From contig NZ_JABTEZ010000002.1 in assembly GCF_015711605.1 (NCBI RefSeq), positions 806,001-870,000 on the forward strand: DNA of 64,000 nucleotides, in the 5' to 3' direction. A program made the position numbers and the translations under genes. The notes below the pieces were generated by a model. It did not search any database. It was not told the DNA's origin and saw only the letters and a list, made by a program, of their open reading frames with translations. This document shows positions 8,391-18,496 of this stretch, piece by piece (position 1 is the stretch's first letter; each line of letters begins with the position of its first letter). The stretch comes from Planomonospora sp. ID67723 (GTDB taxonomy: Bacteria; Actinomycetota; Actinomycetes; Streptosporangiales; Streptosporangiaceae).

Positions 8391-9566
8391 TCACGACTTT
8401 ACTCCCGCATCCGCCCGGATCCCGCGGACGATGTCCGGCAGGACGGCGAGGAAACGGTCGACATCCGCGGTGGAGGTGCCACGGGGCAGCGATACCCGGA
8501 CGTTCCCGTGCGTAAGCACGCCCATGGCCTCCAGAACATGTGATGGACGAAGCGTACTCGCCGTGCACGAACTTCCGGACGATACGGAGAATCCGGCCTT
8601 GTCGAGTTCGGCGAGCAGCGCCTCCCCCTCCACGTAGAGGCAGGAGAAGGTGACGATGTGCGGCGCCCTGGCGACGGGCTCGCCGATGACCTCGACGTCC
8701 GGGACGAGCCGGGGCACCTCCGTCCTGATCCGGTCGACCAGCGCCGAGAGCCGGGCCCCCTCCTGCTCCGACTCCTCCGCCGCGGCGCGCAGCGCGGCGG
8801 CGGCCGCGACGATCGCGGGCACGTTCTCGAACCCCGGCACCCGGCGGTGCTCGCGCTCGTCCTCCGGCAGCGGCCCGCGCCACCGGGTGCCCTTGCGGAC
8901 GGCCAGCACGCCGACCCCGGCCGGGCCGCCCCACTTGTGCGCGCTCGCGGCCAGCACCGACCAGCCCCCGGGCAGGGGCGCGCGGCCCGCCGTCTGCGCG
9001 GCGTCCACCAGCAGCGGCACGCCGGCCTCGGCGCACAGCGCCGCCGCCTCGGCGACCGGCTGGAGCGTGCCGACCTCGTGGTTGGCGCTCTGCAGGCAGG
9101 CGAGGGCTGTGCCCCCGCCCCCGCCGCCCCCGTCGCCCCCGGCCTCTGCGCTCTCGCCGCGCACCGCCGCGCCGAAGGCGGCCAGGTCCACCACGCCGGT
9201 ACGGCCGACGCCGACCGTCTCCACCGAGCCGCCGTCGCGCTCGTGGACCTGGGCGGCGTGCAGCACGCTGGAGTGCTCCACCGCCGATACGACCAGGCGG
9301 CGACCGGCCCGGCGCCGTCCCCGCGACACGCCGAGCACGCCCAGATGGACCGCCTGGGTGCCGGAGGCGGTGAAGGAGACCTCGTCGGGCCGGCAGCCGA
9401 ACACCTCGGCGACCTCGGCCCGGGCCTGTTCCAGTAACATCCTTGCCCGGCGGGCAGGGCCGTACAGCCTCGCCGGGTCGGCCCAGCCGGTGTCGAGCGC
9501 CGCGGTCAGGGCCTCGCGCGCCCGGGGATGCAGCGGCTCGGTGGAGGCCGCGTCGAAGTACGCCAC
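8391..9566 (-). CDS. Cysteine desulfurase (NifS/IscS-like)
   Basis: A 391-residue PLP enzyme that removes sulfur from cysteine as persulfide. The start is GTG 9566 (VAYFDAASTEPLHP), since the family begins with YFDxAAT/S; upstream frame extension is shadow. Motifs: AVEHSSVLHA, QSANHEVGTLQPV, DAAQTAGR, the PLP lysine in SAHKWGG, and the catalytic cysteine loop SSGSSCTAS. A Gly-rich insert (GGDGGGGGGG) precedes the QSANHE motif. It is followed by tusA, giving a desulfurase-to-carrier relay. No IscU/SufU scaffold is adjacent, so the product is more likely sulfur transfer than complete Fe-S assembly (inference). Confidence 0.9.
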   Translation of the reverse strand: MAYFDAASTEPLHPRAREALTAALDTGWADPARLYGPARRARMLLEQARAEVAEVFGCRPDEVSFTASGTQAVHLGVLGVSRGRRRAGRRLVVSAVEHSSVLHAAQVHERDGGSVETVGVGRTGVVDLAAFGAAVRGESAEAGGDGGGGGGGTALACLQSANHEVGTLQPVAEAAALCAEAGVPLLVDAAQTAGRAPLPGGWSVLAASAHKWGGPAGVGVLAVRKGTRWRGPLPEDEREHRRVPGFENVPAIVAAAAALRAAAEESEQEGARLSALVDRIRTEVPRLVPDVEVIGEPVARAPHIVTFSCLYVEGEALLAELDKAGFSVSSGSSCTASTLRPSHVLEAMGVLTHGNVRVSLPRGTSTADVDRFLAVLPDIVRGIRADAGVKS

Positions 9567-9734
9567 GCCCCAATCGTCCCACCACGCGCGACACAATCGG
9601 GGGCTGGACGGGAGGGCGGGGACGGCCCGCGCTAATGTGTCCCCCAGCGTAAAGCTGTGAACTGCAAGCTGTGAACCTGAATAAACGACCGCCCAGGAGA
9701 GACTTCTGGGCTTCATCTGTGGGGTAGGCGATCC

Positions 9735-10529
9735 GTGAGTCCGACCCGCCGTTCTGCACGGCGTCCGTTGGCCCGCCGCCGGGTGCCACGCACTGCCGCT
9801 CTGGCGCTGCTGATGGTGTCCGCGACGGCGTGTAGCGCTGAAGAGTGGAAGCGCGGTGGCATGCCTGAGGGCATCACCGAGCAGTCCGAGGTCGTCCAGG
9901 ATCTGTGGAACGGATCCTGGATCGCCGCCCTGGCCACCGGTGCGGTCGTGTGGGGCCTGATCCTGTGGTCGGTGGCCTTCCACCGCAAGAGGAAGAACTC
10001 CAAGGAGCTCCCGCCGCAGGTGCGCTACAACCTGCCGATCGAGATGCTCTACACGATCGTGCCGCTGATCATGGTCAGCGTGCTGTTCTTCTTCACCGCC
10101 CGCGACCAGAACTACCTCACCGACATGTCGGCCAAGCCCGACGTGACGGTCAAGGTCGAGGCCTTCCAGTGGAGCTGGCGCTTCACGACCGAGGCCACCG
10201 GCAAGAAGGCGGAGGTCGTCGGGATCCCCGCCGACAACTACGAGCAGGGCCCGCAGCTGGTGCTCCCGGTCGGCAAGAGGATCCAGTTCAACCTCTCCTC
10301 GCCGGACGTCATCCACTCCTTCTGGGTCCCGGCGTTCAAGTTCAAGCTCGACGTGATCCCGGGCGTGGACAACCGGTTCCAGGTCGTGACGCTGGACAAG
10401 CCCGGCGTCTACGCCGGCCGCTGCGCCGAGCTGTGCGGCGTCGACCACAGCCGGATGCTCTTCAACGTCAAGCTCGTGTCTCAGGCCGAGTTCGACCAGT
10501 ACATCGCTAGTCAGGCGGGTGCCCAGTGA
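9735..10529 (+). CDS. ctaC: Cytochrome c oxidase subunit II
   Basis: A 264-residue aa3-oxidase subunit II. An N-terminal signal segment ends in SATAC (a probable lipobox, C~33). Two membrane helices follow (about 59-77 and 96-115). The outside cupredoxin domain carries the CuA ligands in [10 protein letters not shown] and [12 protein letters not shown]. The start is GTG 9735. It receives electrons from the cytochrome bcc complex encoded at 14-18 kb. The stop overlaps ctaD as GTGA, so ctaC-ctaD-ctaF form one translationally coupled operon. Confidence 0.96.
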   Translation: MSPTRRSARRPLARRRVPRTAALALLMVSATACSAEEWKRGGMPEGITEQSEVVQDLWNGSWIAALATGAVVWGLILWSVAFHRKRKNSKELPPQVRYNLPIEMLYTIVPLIMVSVLFFFTARDQNYLTDMSAKPDVTVKVEAFQWSWRFTTEATGKKAEVVGIPADNYEQGPQLVLPVGKRIQFNLSSPDVIHSFWVPAFKFKLDVIPGVDNRFQVVTLDKPGVYAGRCAELCGVDHSRMLFNVKLVSQAEFDQYIASQAGAQ

Positions 10530-12187
10530 CCGCACTTAACGAACCTGTCGCCCTGGCGCCGGTGACGACCCGCAAGGGCTCGATCATCGCGAAGTGGGCG
10601 TCGTCCACCGACCACAAGGTGATCGGACACCTCTACCTCATCACCTCGTTCGTGTTCTTCCTGATCGGCGGCGTCATGGCGCTGATCATGCGGGCGGAGC
10701 TGGCCCAGCCGGGCCTGCAGGTCACCAGCAACGAGCAGTTCAACCAGCTGTTCACCATGCACGGCACGGTCATGCTGCTGATGTTCGCCACCCCGCTGTT
10801 CGCCGGCTTCGCCAACGAGCTCATGCCGCTGCAGATCGGCGCGCCCGACGTGGCCTTCCCGCGCCTGAACATGGTCAGCTACTGGCTGTTCACCTTCGGC
10901 AGCCTCATCGCCCTGTCGGGCTTCATCACCCCGGGCGGCGCGGCCAGCTTCGGCTGGTTCGCCTACACCCCGCTGTCGAACGCGATCGCCTCGCCGGGCA
11001 TCGGCGGCGACCTGTGGATCATGGGCCTGACCATCAGCGGTCTGGGCACGATCCTCGGCTCGGTCAACTTCATCACCACGATCATCTGCATGCGCGCGCC
11101 CGGCATGACCATGTTCCGCATGCCGATGTTCACCTGGAACGTGCTGCTCACCTCGATCCTGGTGCTGATGGCCTTCCCGGTGCTCGCCGCCGCGCTGCTG
11201 GCCCTGGAGGCCGACCGCAAGCTCGGCACCCACATCTTCGACCCGCAGACCGGCGGGCCGCTGCTCTGGCAGCACCTGTTCTGGTTCTTCGGCCACCCGG
11301 AGGTCTACATCATCGCGCTGCCGTTCTTCGGCATCGTGACCGAGATCCTGCCGGTCTTCAGCCGCAAGCCGCTGTTCGGCTACATCGGCCTGGTCGGCGC
11401 GACCATCGCCATCGCCGGCCTGTCGATCACGGTGTGGGCGCACCACATGTTCCCGACCGGCCAGGTGCTGCTGCCGTTCTTCTCGTTCATGACCTTCCTC
11501 ATCGCGGTGCCGACCGGTGTGAAGTTCTTCAACTGGATCGGCACGATGTGGCGAGGGCACCTGTCGTTCGAGTCGCCGATGCTGTTCTCGATCGGCTTCC
11601 TGGTCACCTTCCTGTTCGGCGGCCTGACCGGCGTCATCCTGGCCTCGCCCCCGCTGGACTTCCAGGTGTCGGACTCCTACTTCGTGGTGGCCCACTTCCA
11701 CTACGTCGTCTTCGGCACCGTGGTCTTCGCGATGTTCGCCGGCTTCTACTTCTGGTGGCCGAAGTTCACCGGCAAGATGCTCAACGACGCCCTGGGCAAG
11801 TTCCACTTCTGGACCCTGTTCATCGGCTTCCACACCACCTTCCTGGTGCAGCACTGGCTGGGCGCTCAGGGCTTCCCGCGCCGCTACGCCGACTACAGCC
11901 CGATCGACGGCTTCACCGACCTGAACATGGTCTCCTCGATCGGCGCCTTCGTCCTGGGCGCCTCCACGCTGCCGTTCCTCTACAACGTGTGGGTGACGGC
12001 CAAGAAGGCGCCCAAGGTCACGGTCGACGACCCGTGGGGCTACGGAGGCTCGCTCGAGTGGGCCACCTCCTGCCCGCCGCCGCGGCACAACTTCACCTCG
12101 CTGCCGCGCATCCGGTCCGAGCGCCCCGCGTTCGACCTCAAGCACCCGCACATCACGGCCCCGCGTGAGCTGGAGGAGGACCGATGA
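10526..12187 (+). CDS. ctaD: Cytochrome c oxidase subunit I
   Basis: A 553-residue heme-copper oxidase core subunit with about twelve membrane helices. The heme a/a3 and CuB ligands are visible: TMHGTVMLL, the [10 protein letters not shown] cross-link motif, AHHMFPTGQ, and [10 protein letters not shown]. The start is GTG 10526 in the ctaC stop overlap and the end overlaps ctaF as ATGA. It is the catalytic oxygen-reducing subunit of the bcc-aa3 supercomplex. Confidence 0.98.
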   Translation: MTALNEPVALAPVTTRKGSIIAKWASSTDHKVIGHLYLITSFVFFLIGGVMALIMRAELAQPGLQVTSNEQFNQLFTMHGTVMLLMFATPLFAGFANELMPLQIGAPDVAFPRLNMVSYWLFTFGSLIALSGFITPGGAASFGWFAYTPLSNAIASPGIGGDLWIMGLTISGLGTILGSVNFITTIICMRAPGMTMFRMPMFTWNVLLTSILVLMAFPVLAAALLALEADRKLGTHIFDPQTGGPLLWQHLFWFFGHPEVYIIALPFFGIVTEILPVFSRKPLFGYIGLVGATIAIAGLSITVWAHHMFPTGQVLLPFFSFMTFLIAVPTGVKFFNWIGTMWRGHLSFESPMLFSIGFLVTFLFGGLTGVILASPPLDFQVSDSYFVVAHFHYVVFGTVVFAMFAGFYFWWPKFTGKMLNDALGKFHFWTLFIGFHTTFLVQHWLGAQGFPRRYADYSPIDGFTDLNMVSSIGAFVLGASTLPFLYNVWVTAKKAPKVTVDDPWGYGGSLEWATSCPPPRHNFTSLPRIRSERPAFDLKHPHITAPRELEEDR

Positions 12188-12579
12188 AGGTTCAGGGCTG
12201 GCTGTTCATCCTCTGCGGCCTCTTCTTCGCCGCGGTGGACGTCGTCTACTGGTTCTGGTCCAAGGAGCCGGTCGGCACGACGGCGATGGCGATCTCGGTC
12301 GGCTTCGCCCTCATGATCGGTTACTACCTGATGTACACGGCCCGCCGGATCGGCGCCCAGCCGGAGGACAACAAGGAAGGCGAGATCAGCGAGGGTGCCG
12401 GAGAGCTCGGCTTCTTCAGCCCGCACAGCTGGTGGCCGCTCTTCGTCTGCCTCGCCGTCGCGCTCACCGCGGCAGGTTTCGCCATCGGCTGGTGGCTGTT
12501 CCTGATCGGCGTCTTCGCGACGATCATGGCGACGATCGGGTTCGTCTTCGAGTACTACCGGGGCAACTTCTCGCACTGA
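12184..12579 (+). CDS. ctaF: Cytochrome c oxidase subunit IV (actinobacterial CtaF)
   Basis: A 131-residue actinobacterial oxidase subunit IV with four membrane helices (about 4-22, 33-53, 83-102, 105-124) and a short cytoplasmic loop [16 protein letters not shown]. The start overlaps the ctaD stop (ATGA). It lacks catalytic residues and serves as a structural subunit of the aa3 oxidase in the family. A strong terminator at 12626-12662 closes the operon. Confidence 0.93.
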   Translation: MKVQGWLFILCGLFFAAVDVVYWFWSKEPVGTTAMAISVGFALMIGYYLMYTARRIGAQPEDNKEGEISEGAGELGFFSPHSWWPLFVCLAVALTAAGFAIGWWLFLIGVFATIMATIGFVFEYYRGNFSH

Positions 12580-12625
12580 GCGAGACCCGGCCTCCGGCCG
12601 GGCGAGCCCCGCCGCGGTTCACCGG

Positions 12626-12662
12626 AAAGCGGGTCACGGAAACCTTCCGTGGCCCGCTTTTT
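12626..12662 (+). terminator. Intrinsic terminator of ctaCDF operon
   Basis: Sixteen-base arms (12626-12641 and 12645-12660) pair with one G-T wobble around a 3-base loop and run into TTTTT. It is one of the few hairpins here with a real U tract. Confidence 0.85.
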
Positions 12663-12762
12663 GGCGTTTATTGCCAGCTCAAGAGTGATGTATCAGATGC
12701 CGTGACGCTTACTCCGGGTAATAACGGACTGGAGAAGATCAAGTGGAAACGGGGGACTTCAC

Positions 12763-14007
12763 GTGCGGCAGGCGATCCGTGGGTCGACGTACGCGCCGGG
12801 GCTGCTGGCCCTGGCGCTGATGGGGGTGGGACCGACGGCGAACGCCGCGGCCGTACAGGAGAGCGCGCCCCCTTCCCAGCGGGCCGGGGCGGCTCCCGGG
12901 GCGGTGCGGGCCGCCGCGAGCGTGACCGTGACACCCGCCGACGGGACCGGCGGCGTGCCGACGGACACCACCGTCCTGGTCGGCGTCCAGGACGGGACGC
13001 TGAAGAAGGTCACCGTGAAGGGCCCCAAGGGCTCCCTGCCGGGCGTGATGAGCGCCGACGGCACCCAGTGGCGGAGCCAGGGTCAGGCCGCTCCAGGGAC
13101 CTCCTACGAGGTCACCGCGGTGGCGGTCAACCCGGACGGCGAGACGACCGAGTCCGTCACCTCCTTCTCCACGGTGAGACCCGCCGGGACCTTCTCCATC
13201 GCGAGCCTCATGCCGGACAGGGATTACACGGGTCTGACCGTGGGCGTCGGCATGCCCATCATGATCACCTTCGACCGCGACGTCTCCGACCGGGTCTCCG
13301 TCGAGCGGAACCTGCTGGTCCGCACCTCCAAGCCGGTCCTGGGCGCCTGGCACTGGTTCGACGACCGGACGGTCCACTTCCGCCCCAGGACCTTCTGGCC
13401 GGCCGGCACGAAGGTCCGCCTGGAGGCCCGCCTGTCCGGGGTGCGCGGCGGCAACGGCCTGTACGGCAAGGCCGACCGGGTCCTCGACTTCAGGATCGGC
13501 CGCTCGCAGATCACCGAGGGCAGCATCCACACCCACCAGCTGACGGTGCGGCGCGGCGGCGAGGAGATCCGCAGGATCCCGATGAGCGCGGGCCAGGGCG
13601 GGCAGTGGAAGTACCACACGACCAGTGGCGTGCACCTGGCCATGTCCCGCGAGCCGGTGACCGTCATGACCTCGCCGGGCATCGGCCCCGGCCAGCCGGG
13701 CTACTACCGCATGACCGTCTACAACACCGTGCGGATCTCCAACAGCGGCGAGTACGTCCACAGCGCGCCGTGGTCCGTCGGCTCCCAGGGCTCGGCCAAC
13801 GTCAGCCACGGCTGCGTCAACGTCAGCCCGGCCCACGCGCGCTGGTTCATCGACAACACCCTGATCGGGGACCCGATCATCATCACCGGCTCGCCCCGGA
13901 GGCTCGAACCCCTGAACGGCTGGGGCCACTGGCAGGAGACATGGGGGCAGTGGATCCGCTGGAGCAGCACCAAGAGCTTCACCACCGAGGCCGTCGGGAG
14001 CGCCTGA
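12763..14007 (+). CDS. Secreted L,D-transpeptidase with Ig-like domains
   Basis: A 414-residue exported peptidoglycan cross-linking enzyme. The signal peptide ends near GPTANAAA (~28). Two Ig-like domains lie at about 47-150 and 150-250 (second: FDRDVSDRVSVERN, then WFDDRTVHFRPRTFWPAGT). The YkuD catalytic domain ends with the Ser-His-Gly-Cys motif SHGCVNVSPAHARWF, with Cys351 as nucleophile. The C-terminal tail WGHWQETWGQWIRWS is Trp-rich. The start is GTG 12763 after GGGGGAC. No lipobox is seen, unlike mycobacterial Ldt proteins. It sits between the two halves of the respiratory island, convergent with qcrB, and probably has its own promoter. Confidence 0.92.
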   Translation: MRQAIRGSTYAPGLLALALMGVGPTANAAAVQESAPPSQRAGAAPGAVRAAASVTVTPADGTGGVPTDTTVLVGVQDGTLKKVTVKGPKGSLPGVMSADGTQWRSQGQAAPGTSYEVTAVAVNPDGETTESVTSFSTVRPAGTFSIASLMPDRDYTGLTVGVGMPIMITFDRDVSDRVSVERNLLVRTSKPVLGAWHWFDDRTVHFRPRTFWPAGTKVRLEARLSGVRGGNGLYGKADRVLDFRIGRSQITEGSIHTHQLTVRRGGEEIRRIPMSAGQGGQWKYHTTSGVHLAMSREPVTVMTSPGIGPGQPGYYRMTVYNTVRISNSGEYVHSAPWSVGSQGSANVSHGCVNVSPAHARWFIDNTLIGDPIIITGSPRRLEPLNGWGHWQETWGQWIRWSSTKSFTTEAVGSA

Positions 14008-14097
14008 CTCCGTCCCCCGCTCCGTGAGGGGGTGCGCGGGTCCCGGCGGGCACGGAGCCGCGGGTCCCGGCGGGGAGAAAGCCGGAGGCCCCGGTGA

Positions 14098-14150
14098 GGA
14101 GAAAGCGAGAGGCCCGGGCGGTCGATCCGCCCGGGCCTCTCGCTTTCTCC
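14098..14150. terminator. Bidirectional terminator between L,D-transpeptidase gene and qcrB
   Basis: A perfect 24-base inverted repeat (14098-14121 and 14127-14150) with a 5-base loop ends in CTTTCTCC on each strand. A decayed partial copy of the left arm (GGGGAGAAAGCCGGAGGCCC) is seen just before it. Confidence 0.88.
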
Positions 14151-14165
14151 GTCCAGCCGTTCCGG

Positions 14166-15827
14166 CTAGTGGGTGAGGGACTTGTCCTCGCTCGCGCCCA
14201 CCGCCGTGTGCTCGCCGGCGTCGCCGTGAGCGTGACCGCCGTGGCCGTCGTCCAGCGGGATCTTCTCGCCGCCGTACGCCTTGCTCAGCTTGGCCTTCAG
14301 CCTGCCGATCGGGCCGCGCAGGCCCTTCGGCGGGATGCCGCCGGGCTCGGTGTCGGCCCCGGGGATGACCGGGATCGGCTCCTTGCCCCGAATGTGGGCC
14401 TCGATGTCCTCGGCCGGGGGCACGTGGACCTCGATGTACTCGCCGTGGGGCAGGCGCTTGATGACACCCGACTCCACGCCGTGCCCGATGACCGCGGCGT
14501 CGCTGCGCTGCAGGCCGAGGCAGACCCGGTAGGTGACGATGTAGGCGACCACCGGAGCCACGAAGATCAGGACCCGGCCGATGTAGGTCGTCCAGTTCAG
14601 CGAGATCTGGAAGGTCCAGGAGATCTCGTCGTTCGCGCCGAGGATCCACAGCAGGCCGTAGAACGTGATCGCAGAGATGCCGATCGCGGTCCGGTGCGGG
14701 TTGTTGCGGGGACGGTCCGCGACGTGGTGCTCGCGGCGGTCACCGGTCACCCACTGCTCGACGAACGGGTACAGCGCCAGGCCGGTCATGATGATCCCCA
14801 TCGGGACCAGCGCCGGGATCAGCACGCTCAGCGGAAGCGTGAAGCCCCAGATGTTGATCTCCCAGGCGGGCATCATGCGGAGCGCGCCCTCCAGGAAGCC
14901 CATGTAGTAGTCGGGCTGGGAGCCCGCCGAGATGTCCGCCGGCGTGTAGGGACCGAACAGCCAGATCGGGTTGATCTGCCCGAAGGTGCCCAGCAGCGCG
15001 ATGACGCCGAAGGTGAACATGAAGTAGGCGCCGGCCTTGGCCATGAAGGCCGGGTAGAAGGGGGCGCCCACCACGTTGGTGTTCGTCCGGCCCTTGCCCG
15101 GCATTTGCGTGTGCTTCTGCACCCACATGAGGATCATGTGGGCGGAGATCAGCGCCAGCAGGATGCCCGGGATGAGCAGGATGTGCAGCGAGTAGAACCG
15201 GGAGATGACGTCCTCGCCCGGATACTCGCCGCCGAACAGGAAGAACGTGAGCCACGTGCCGATCAGCGGCAGCGAGATCGCCACGCCCTCGGTGATCCGC
15301 AGACCGGCCCCGGAGAGCAGGTCGTCGGGGAGGGAGTAGCCGGTCAGGCCCTCCAGCAGGGCCAGGGTGAGCATCAGGACGCCGATGAGCCAGTTCAGTT
15401 CGCGCGGCTTGCGGTACGCACCGGTGAAGAACACGCGGAGCGCGTGCACCATCATGCCCGCGACGAACAGAAGGGCGGCCCAGTGGTGCATCTGCCGCAT
15501 GAGCAGACCACCGCGGACGTCGAAGCTGATCTCCAGCGTCGAGGCGTACGCCGCGGACATCCCGACGCCCTTGAGGCCGTCGTAGGAGCCGTTGTAGATG
15601 ACGTGCTCCATGCTGGGCTTGAAGAAGAACGTCAGGAACGTACCGGTGAGCAGCAGGACGATGAACGAGTAGAGCGCGATCTCGCCCAGCAGGAACGACC
15701 AGTGGTCGGGGAAGACCTTGCGCAGGTTGCGCTTGAGGAAGTTCCCCGCGCCCAGGCGGTCGTCGAGGTAGCTGCTCGGGCCCGCGATGGGCTTGGGGAC
15801 GTTGCTGGCAGGGCCGACGCTGCTCAT
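14166..15827 (-). CDS. qcrB: Menaquinol-cytochrome c reductase cytochrome b subunit
   Basis: A 553-residue cytochrome b of the actinobacterial bcc complex. About eight to nine membrane helices carry the heme-ligand histidines (RQMHHWAALLFVAGM, RFYSLHILLIPG, AHMILMWVQKHTQ) and the quinol-site PEWx-type region is replaced by FGPYTPADISAGSQPDYYMGF. A His/Gly-rich cytoplasmic tail (DDGHGGHAHGDAGEH) ends the protein. The start overlaps the qcrA stop (ATGA). It oxidises menaquinol and passes electrons to QcrA and QcrC. Confidence 0.97.
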   Translation of the reverse strand: MSSVGPASNVPKPIAGPSSYLDDRLGAGNFLKRNLRKVFPDHWSFLLGEIALYSFIVLLLTGTFLTFFFKPSMEHVIYNGSYDGLKGVGMSAAYASTLEISFDVRGGLLMRQMHHWAALLFVAGMMVHALRVFFTGAYRKPRELNWLIGVLMLTLALLEGLTGYSLPDDLLSGAGLRITEGVAISLPLIGTWLTFFLFGGEYPGEDVISRFYSLHILLIPGILLALISAHMILMWVQKHTQMPGKGRTNTNVVGAPFYPAFMAKAGAYFMFTFGVIALLGTFGQINPIWLFGPYTPADISAGSQPDYYMGFLEGALRMMPAWEINIWGFTLPLSVLIPALVPMGIIMTGLALYPFVEQWVTGDRREHHVADRPRNNPHRTAIGISAITFYGLLWILGANDEISWTFQISLNWTTYIGRVLIFVAPVVAYIVTYRVCLGLQRSDAAVIGHGVESGVIKRLPHGEYIEVHVPPAEDIEAHIRGKEPIPVIPGADTEPGGIPPKGLRGPIGRLKAKLSKAYGGEKIPLDDGHGGHAHGDAGEHTAVGASEDKSLTH

Positions 15828-16930
15828 GCGTGGCCTCCCTTCTCACGGACCTCGGCCTCGGCGTCGCCGCGCTCCCAGAAGCTGGGACCGACGGGGACGG
15901 CGAAGTCGCCCGTGGCGACGAGGTAGCCCTCGTTGTCGACCGCGATCGGCAGCTGCGGCAGCGGCCGGGCGGCCGGGCCGAAGACGACCTTGGCGCCGTC
16001 GGCGGCGTCGAAGGTCGACTGGTGGCACGGGCACAGGATGTGGTGCGTGGTCTGCTCGTAGAGGGCCGCGGGGCAGCCGACGTGCGTGCAGATCTTGGAG
16101 TAGGCCACGATGCCGTCGTGCGTCCAGTTCAGGTTCGTGCCGGACTTGAGCTCCTCCGGGCGGAACTTGATCAGGATCAGGACGGCCTTGGCCAGGGCGT
16201 TGAGGTCGTGCTCGTAGCCCTCGGGCACGACCGACAGGATGCCGCCGGGGGAGTTGAAGTCCGCCGCGCGGATCGGCGCCCCGGTGCCCTCGACGACGAG
16301 CCTGCGGTTCTTGCCCTCCTTGGTCTTCTCGCCCCAGACGGTGTGCCGCAGCTTCTCCGGGAAGTCGGCGTAGGACGGGCCCAGGTCGCGCAGCAGCACC
16401 AGCGGGGCCAGGCCCAGCGGGGCCGCGGCGGCCAGGAGCGTACGGCGCAGCAGCGGCCGCTTGGTGATGCCGCTCTCGGCCGCGCCCTGCAGGAAGGTCT
16501 CGCCGACGTAGGACCGGGTCCCGCCGTCGGAGGCCATCAGGTGGCGCTCCTGGACCAGCGTGTACTTGGGCATGATCATGCGGACCCAGACCACGAGGCC
16601 CGAGGCCAGCGAGAGCAGAGCCAGCGTGAGCGAACCGCCCAGGGCCACGTTGGAGATCCCGGCGCTCTCCACGCCGTGGACCTGGAAGGCCACGTAGGAG
16701 ACGATGAACGCGATCCCGGACAGGAGCGTGATCGTGAAGCACAGGGCGGCGATCTTCTCGCCCTTCTTCGCGGTCTTCTCGTCCTGCAGGTTCACGCCCG
16801 GGACGTCGACTCCGCCGGCGGTCTCCTTCGCGCCGAGCAGGGTCGCGCTCGCGGCGGGAGAGGGGGTGCCGACGACACGCTTGGGAACGCGCTCGTCGGG
16901 CTGCTCGATGTCGTGATTGTTGTCTGTCAT
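15824..16930 (-). CDS. qcrA: Rieske iron-sulfur subunit QcrA
   Basis: A 368-residue actinobacterial Rieske protein. The start is ATG 16930 (MTDNNHDIEQPDE), which overlaps the qcrC stop by four bases; the longer frame upstream is shadow. Three membrane helices lie at about 65-140 and one near 190-210, typical of the enlarged actinobacterial form. The [2Fe-2S] ligands are in CTHVGCPAAL and CPCHQSTFD near the C terminus. It relays electrons between QcrB and the diheme QcrC. Confidence 0.96.
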   Translation of the reverse strand: MTDNNHDIEQPDERVPKRVVGTPSPAASATLLGAKETAGGVDVPGVNLQDEKTAKKGEKIAALCFTITLLSGIAFIVSYVAFQVHGVESAGISNVALGGSLTLALLSLASGLVVWVRMIMPKYTLVQERHLMASDGGTRSYVGETFLQGAAESGITKRPLLRRTLLAAAAPLGLAPLVLLRDLGPSYADFPEKLRHTVWGEKTKEGKNRRLVVEGTGAPIRAADFNSPGGILSVVPEGYEHDLNALAKAVLILIKFRPEELKSGTNLNWTHDGIVAYSKICTHVGCPAALYEQTTHHILCPCHQSTFDAADGAKVVFGPAARPLPQLPIAVDNEGYLVATGDFAVPVGPSFWERGDAEAEVREKGGHA

Positions 16931-17739
16931 TTGGCCTGTCGCTTCTTCGCGGTGATCCAGATGGCGGCCAGGACGAGCAGGCTGATGCCCACGACCCAGA
17001 GCAGCAGGCCCTCGGTGACCGGGCCGATGCGGCCGAGGCCGGCGCCGCCCGGGTTGGGCTCGTTCTGCAGGCCCACGATGTAGGCGATCATGTCTCGCTT
17101 CTGATCGGGCGTGATGATGCTGTCGTTGAACACCGGCATCGCCTGCGGACCGGTGGCCATGGCCTCGTAGATCTGCTTCGGGGTGGCCTCGGTCAGCTCG
17201 GGGGCGTACTTGCCCTGGGTCAGGGCACCGCCGGCGCCGACGAAGTTGTGGCACTGGATGCAGTTCGCGCGGAACAGCTCACCGCCCTTCGCCCGGCTGC
17301 CCTTGGAAGCGTCGACCTGCTCCTCGGTCGGGGGCACCGGGCCGCCGCCGAGGGACTGGATGTAGGCGCCGAGCTGCTTGATGGTCTCGTCGTTGACCCA
17401 CTCGGCGGGCTTCTTGCGCGGGGCCTGGGCGCCGGGCTGGGTCATCGGCATGCGGCCGCTGCTGACCTGGAAGTCCACCGCCGCCCAGCCGACGCCCACC
17501 AGGCTCGGACCGCGGTCGGGGATGCCCTCGGCGTTGAGTCCGTGGCAGCTCGAACAGCTCTGCTCGAACAGGCGCTTGCCCTCCGCCACGTTGTCGACCT
17601 TGCCGGAGGCGATGGACGCGGCGGCCCGATCGTCCGTGGGGACTGCCAGGGTGTAGGCGACCCCGAGCAGCCCCAAGGCCAGAAGCAGGACGGCGTATCT
17701 CGCGAGGGGATGCCGCCGCCCAGCGGTGATCCTATTCAC
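16927..17739 (-). CDS. qcrC: Diheme cytochrome c subunit QcrC
   Basis: A 270-residue membrane-anchored diheme cytochrome c. The N-terminal helix (~14-33) is followed by two heme motifs, CSSCH (62-66) and CIQCH (160-164), and a C-terminal anchor (LLLWVVGISLLVLAAIWITA). Two hemes replace the soluble cytochrome c, linking complex III directly to aa3 oxidase in the supercomplex. The start is GTG 17739; ctaE ends only 16 bases upstream, so ctaE-qcrC-qcrA-qcrB are one operon. Confidence 0.97.
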   Translation of the reverse strand: MNRITAGRRHPLARYAVLLLALGLLGVAYTLAVPTDDRAAASIASGKVDNVAEGKRLFEQSCSSCHGLNAEGIPDRGPSLVGVGWAAVDFQVSSGRMPMTQPGAQAPRKKPAEWVNDETIKQLGAYIQSLGGGPVPPTEEQVDASKGSRAKGGELFRANCIQCHNFVGAGGALTQGKYAPELTEATPKQIYEAMATGPQAMPVFNDSIITPDQKRDMIAYIVGLQNEPNPGGAGLGRIGPVTEGLLLWVVGISLLVLAAIWITAKKRQAK

Positions 17740-17755
17740 AGAGATCCCCGATTCC

Positions 17756-18376
17756 TTAATGGATGCCGTAGATGGTTACGAAAAGCCCGATCCAGACCAC
17801 GTCGACGAAGTGCCAGTAGTAGGACACGACGATCGCGCTGGTCGCCTGCTCACGGGTGAAGCGCTTCGCGGCGTACGTACGTCCCAGCATGAACAGGAAC
17901 GCGATCAGTCCACCGGTCACGTGGAGTCCGTGGAAGCCAGTGGCCAGGTAGAACACCGAGTCGTACGCGGTGTGCGACAGGGTGTGCCCCTCGCTGACAA
18001 GCTGGCCGTACTCGTACAGCTGACCGGCGACGAAGACGGCGCCCATGATGAAGCTGACGATGTACCAGAAGCGCAGCTTGGCGACCTGGCCCTTCTCGGC
18101 GGCCCAGACGCCCAGCTGGCAGGTCACACTCGACAGGACCAGGATGATCGTGTTGGCCAACGCGAACGGGACGTTCAGGTGAGGTTCGGGCCAGTTCGTG
18201 ACGCCCTGGCCGATGCTCACCGACCGGATGGTGAAGTACATCGCGAACAGCGCCGCGAAGAACATGAGCTCAGAGGACAGCCAGACGATCGTCCCGACGC
18301 TGACCAGATCGGGTCTGCCGGACGAGTGTGCTGTCGTCGTCGTTGAAATTGCGGATGCTGTCGCCACGGGCAGCAT
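17756..18376 (-). CDS. ctaE: Cytochrome c oxidase subunit III
   Basis: A 206-residue subunit III with five membrane helices ([80 protein letters not shown]). The start is ATG 18376, eight bases after GGGAG; the longer frame beyond is shadow. It heads the ctaE-qcrCAB operon and so places an oxidase subunit with the bc complex genes, the normal actinobacterial arrangement. Confidence 0.97.
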   Translation of the reverse strand: MLPVATASAISTTTTAHSSGRPDLVSVGTIVWLSSELMFFAALFAMYFTIRSVSIGQGVTNWPEPHLNVPFALANTIILVLSSVTCQLGVWAAEKGQVAKLRFWYIVSFIMGAVFVAGQLYEYGQLVSEGHTLSHTAYDSVFYLATGFHGLHVTGGLIAFLFMLGRTYAAKRFTREQATSAIVVSYYWHFVDVVWIGLFVTIYGIH

Positions 18377-18496
18377 TATTGCGGCTCCCCTGGTCGGGTC
18401 GCCGCACGACCCCCCGGTAGGGGGTTCAAACGTCCCTCTAATCTGGACGTGTGGGGCATTTTGTGTGCCGGGACCTCCGGTCTGGGCCCCCAGACG

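Noticed and set aside
10511-12151. 546-residue minus-strand frame opposite ctaD
   Set aside because: Shadow of ctaD with biased Arg/Glu/His composition; the plus-strand gene is certain.
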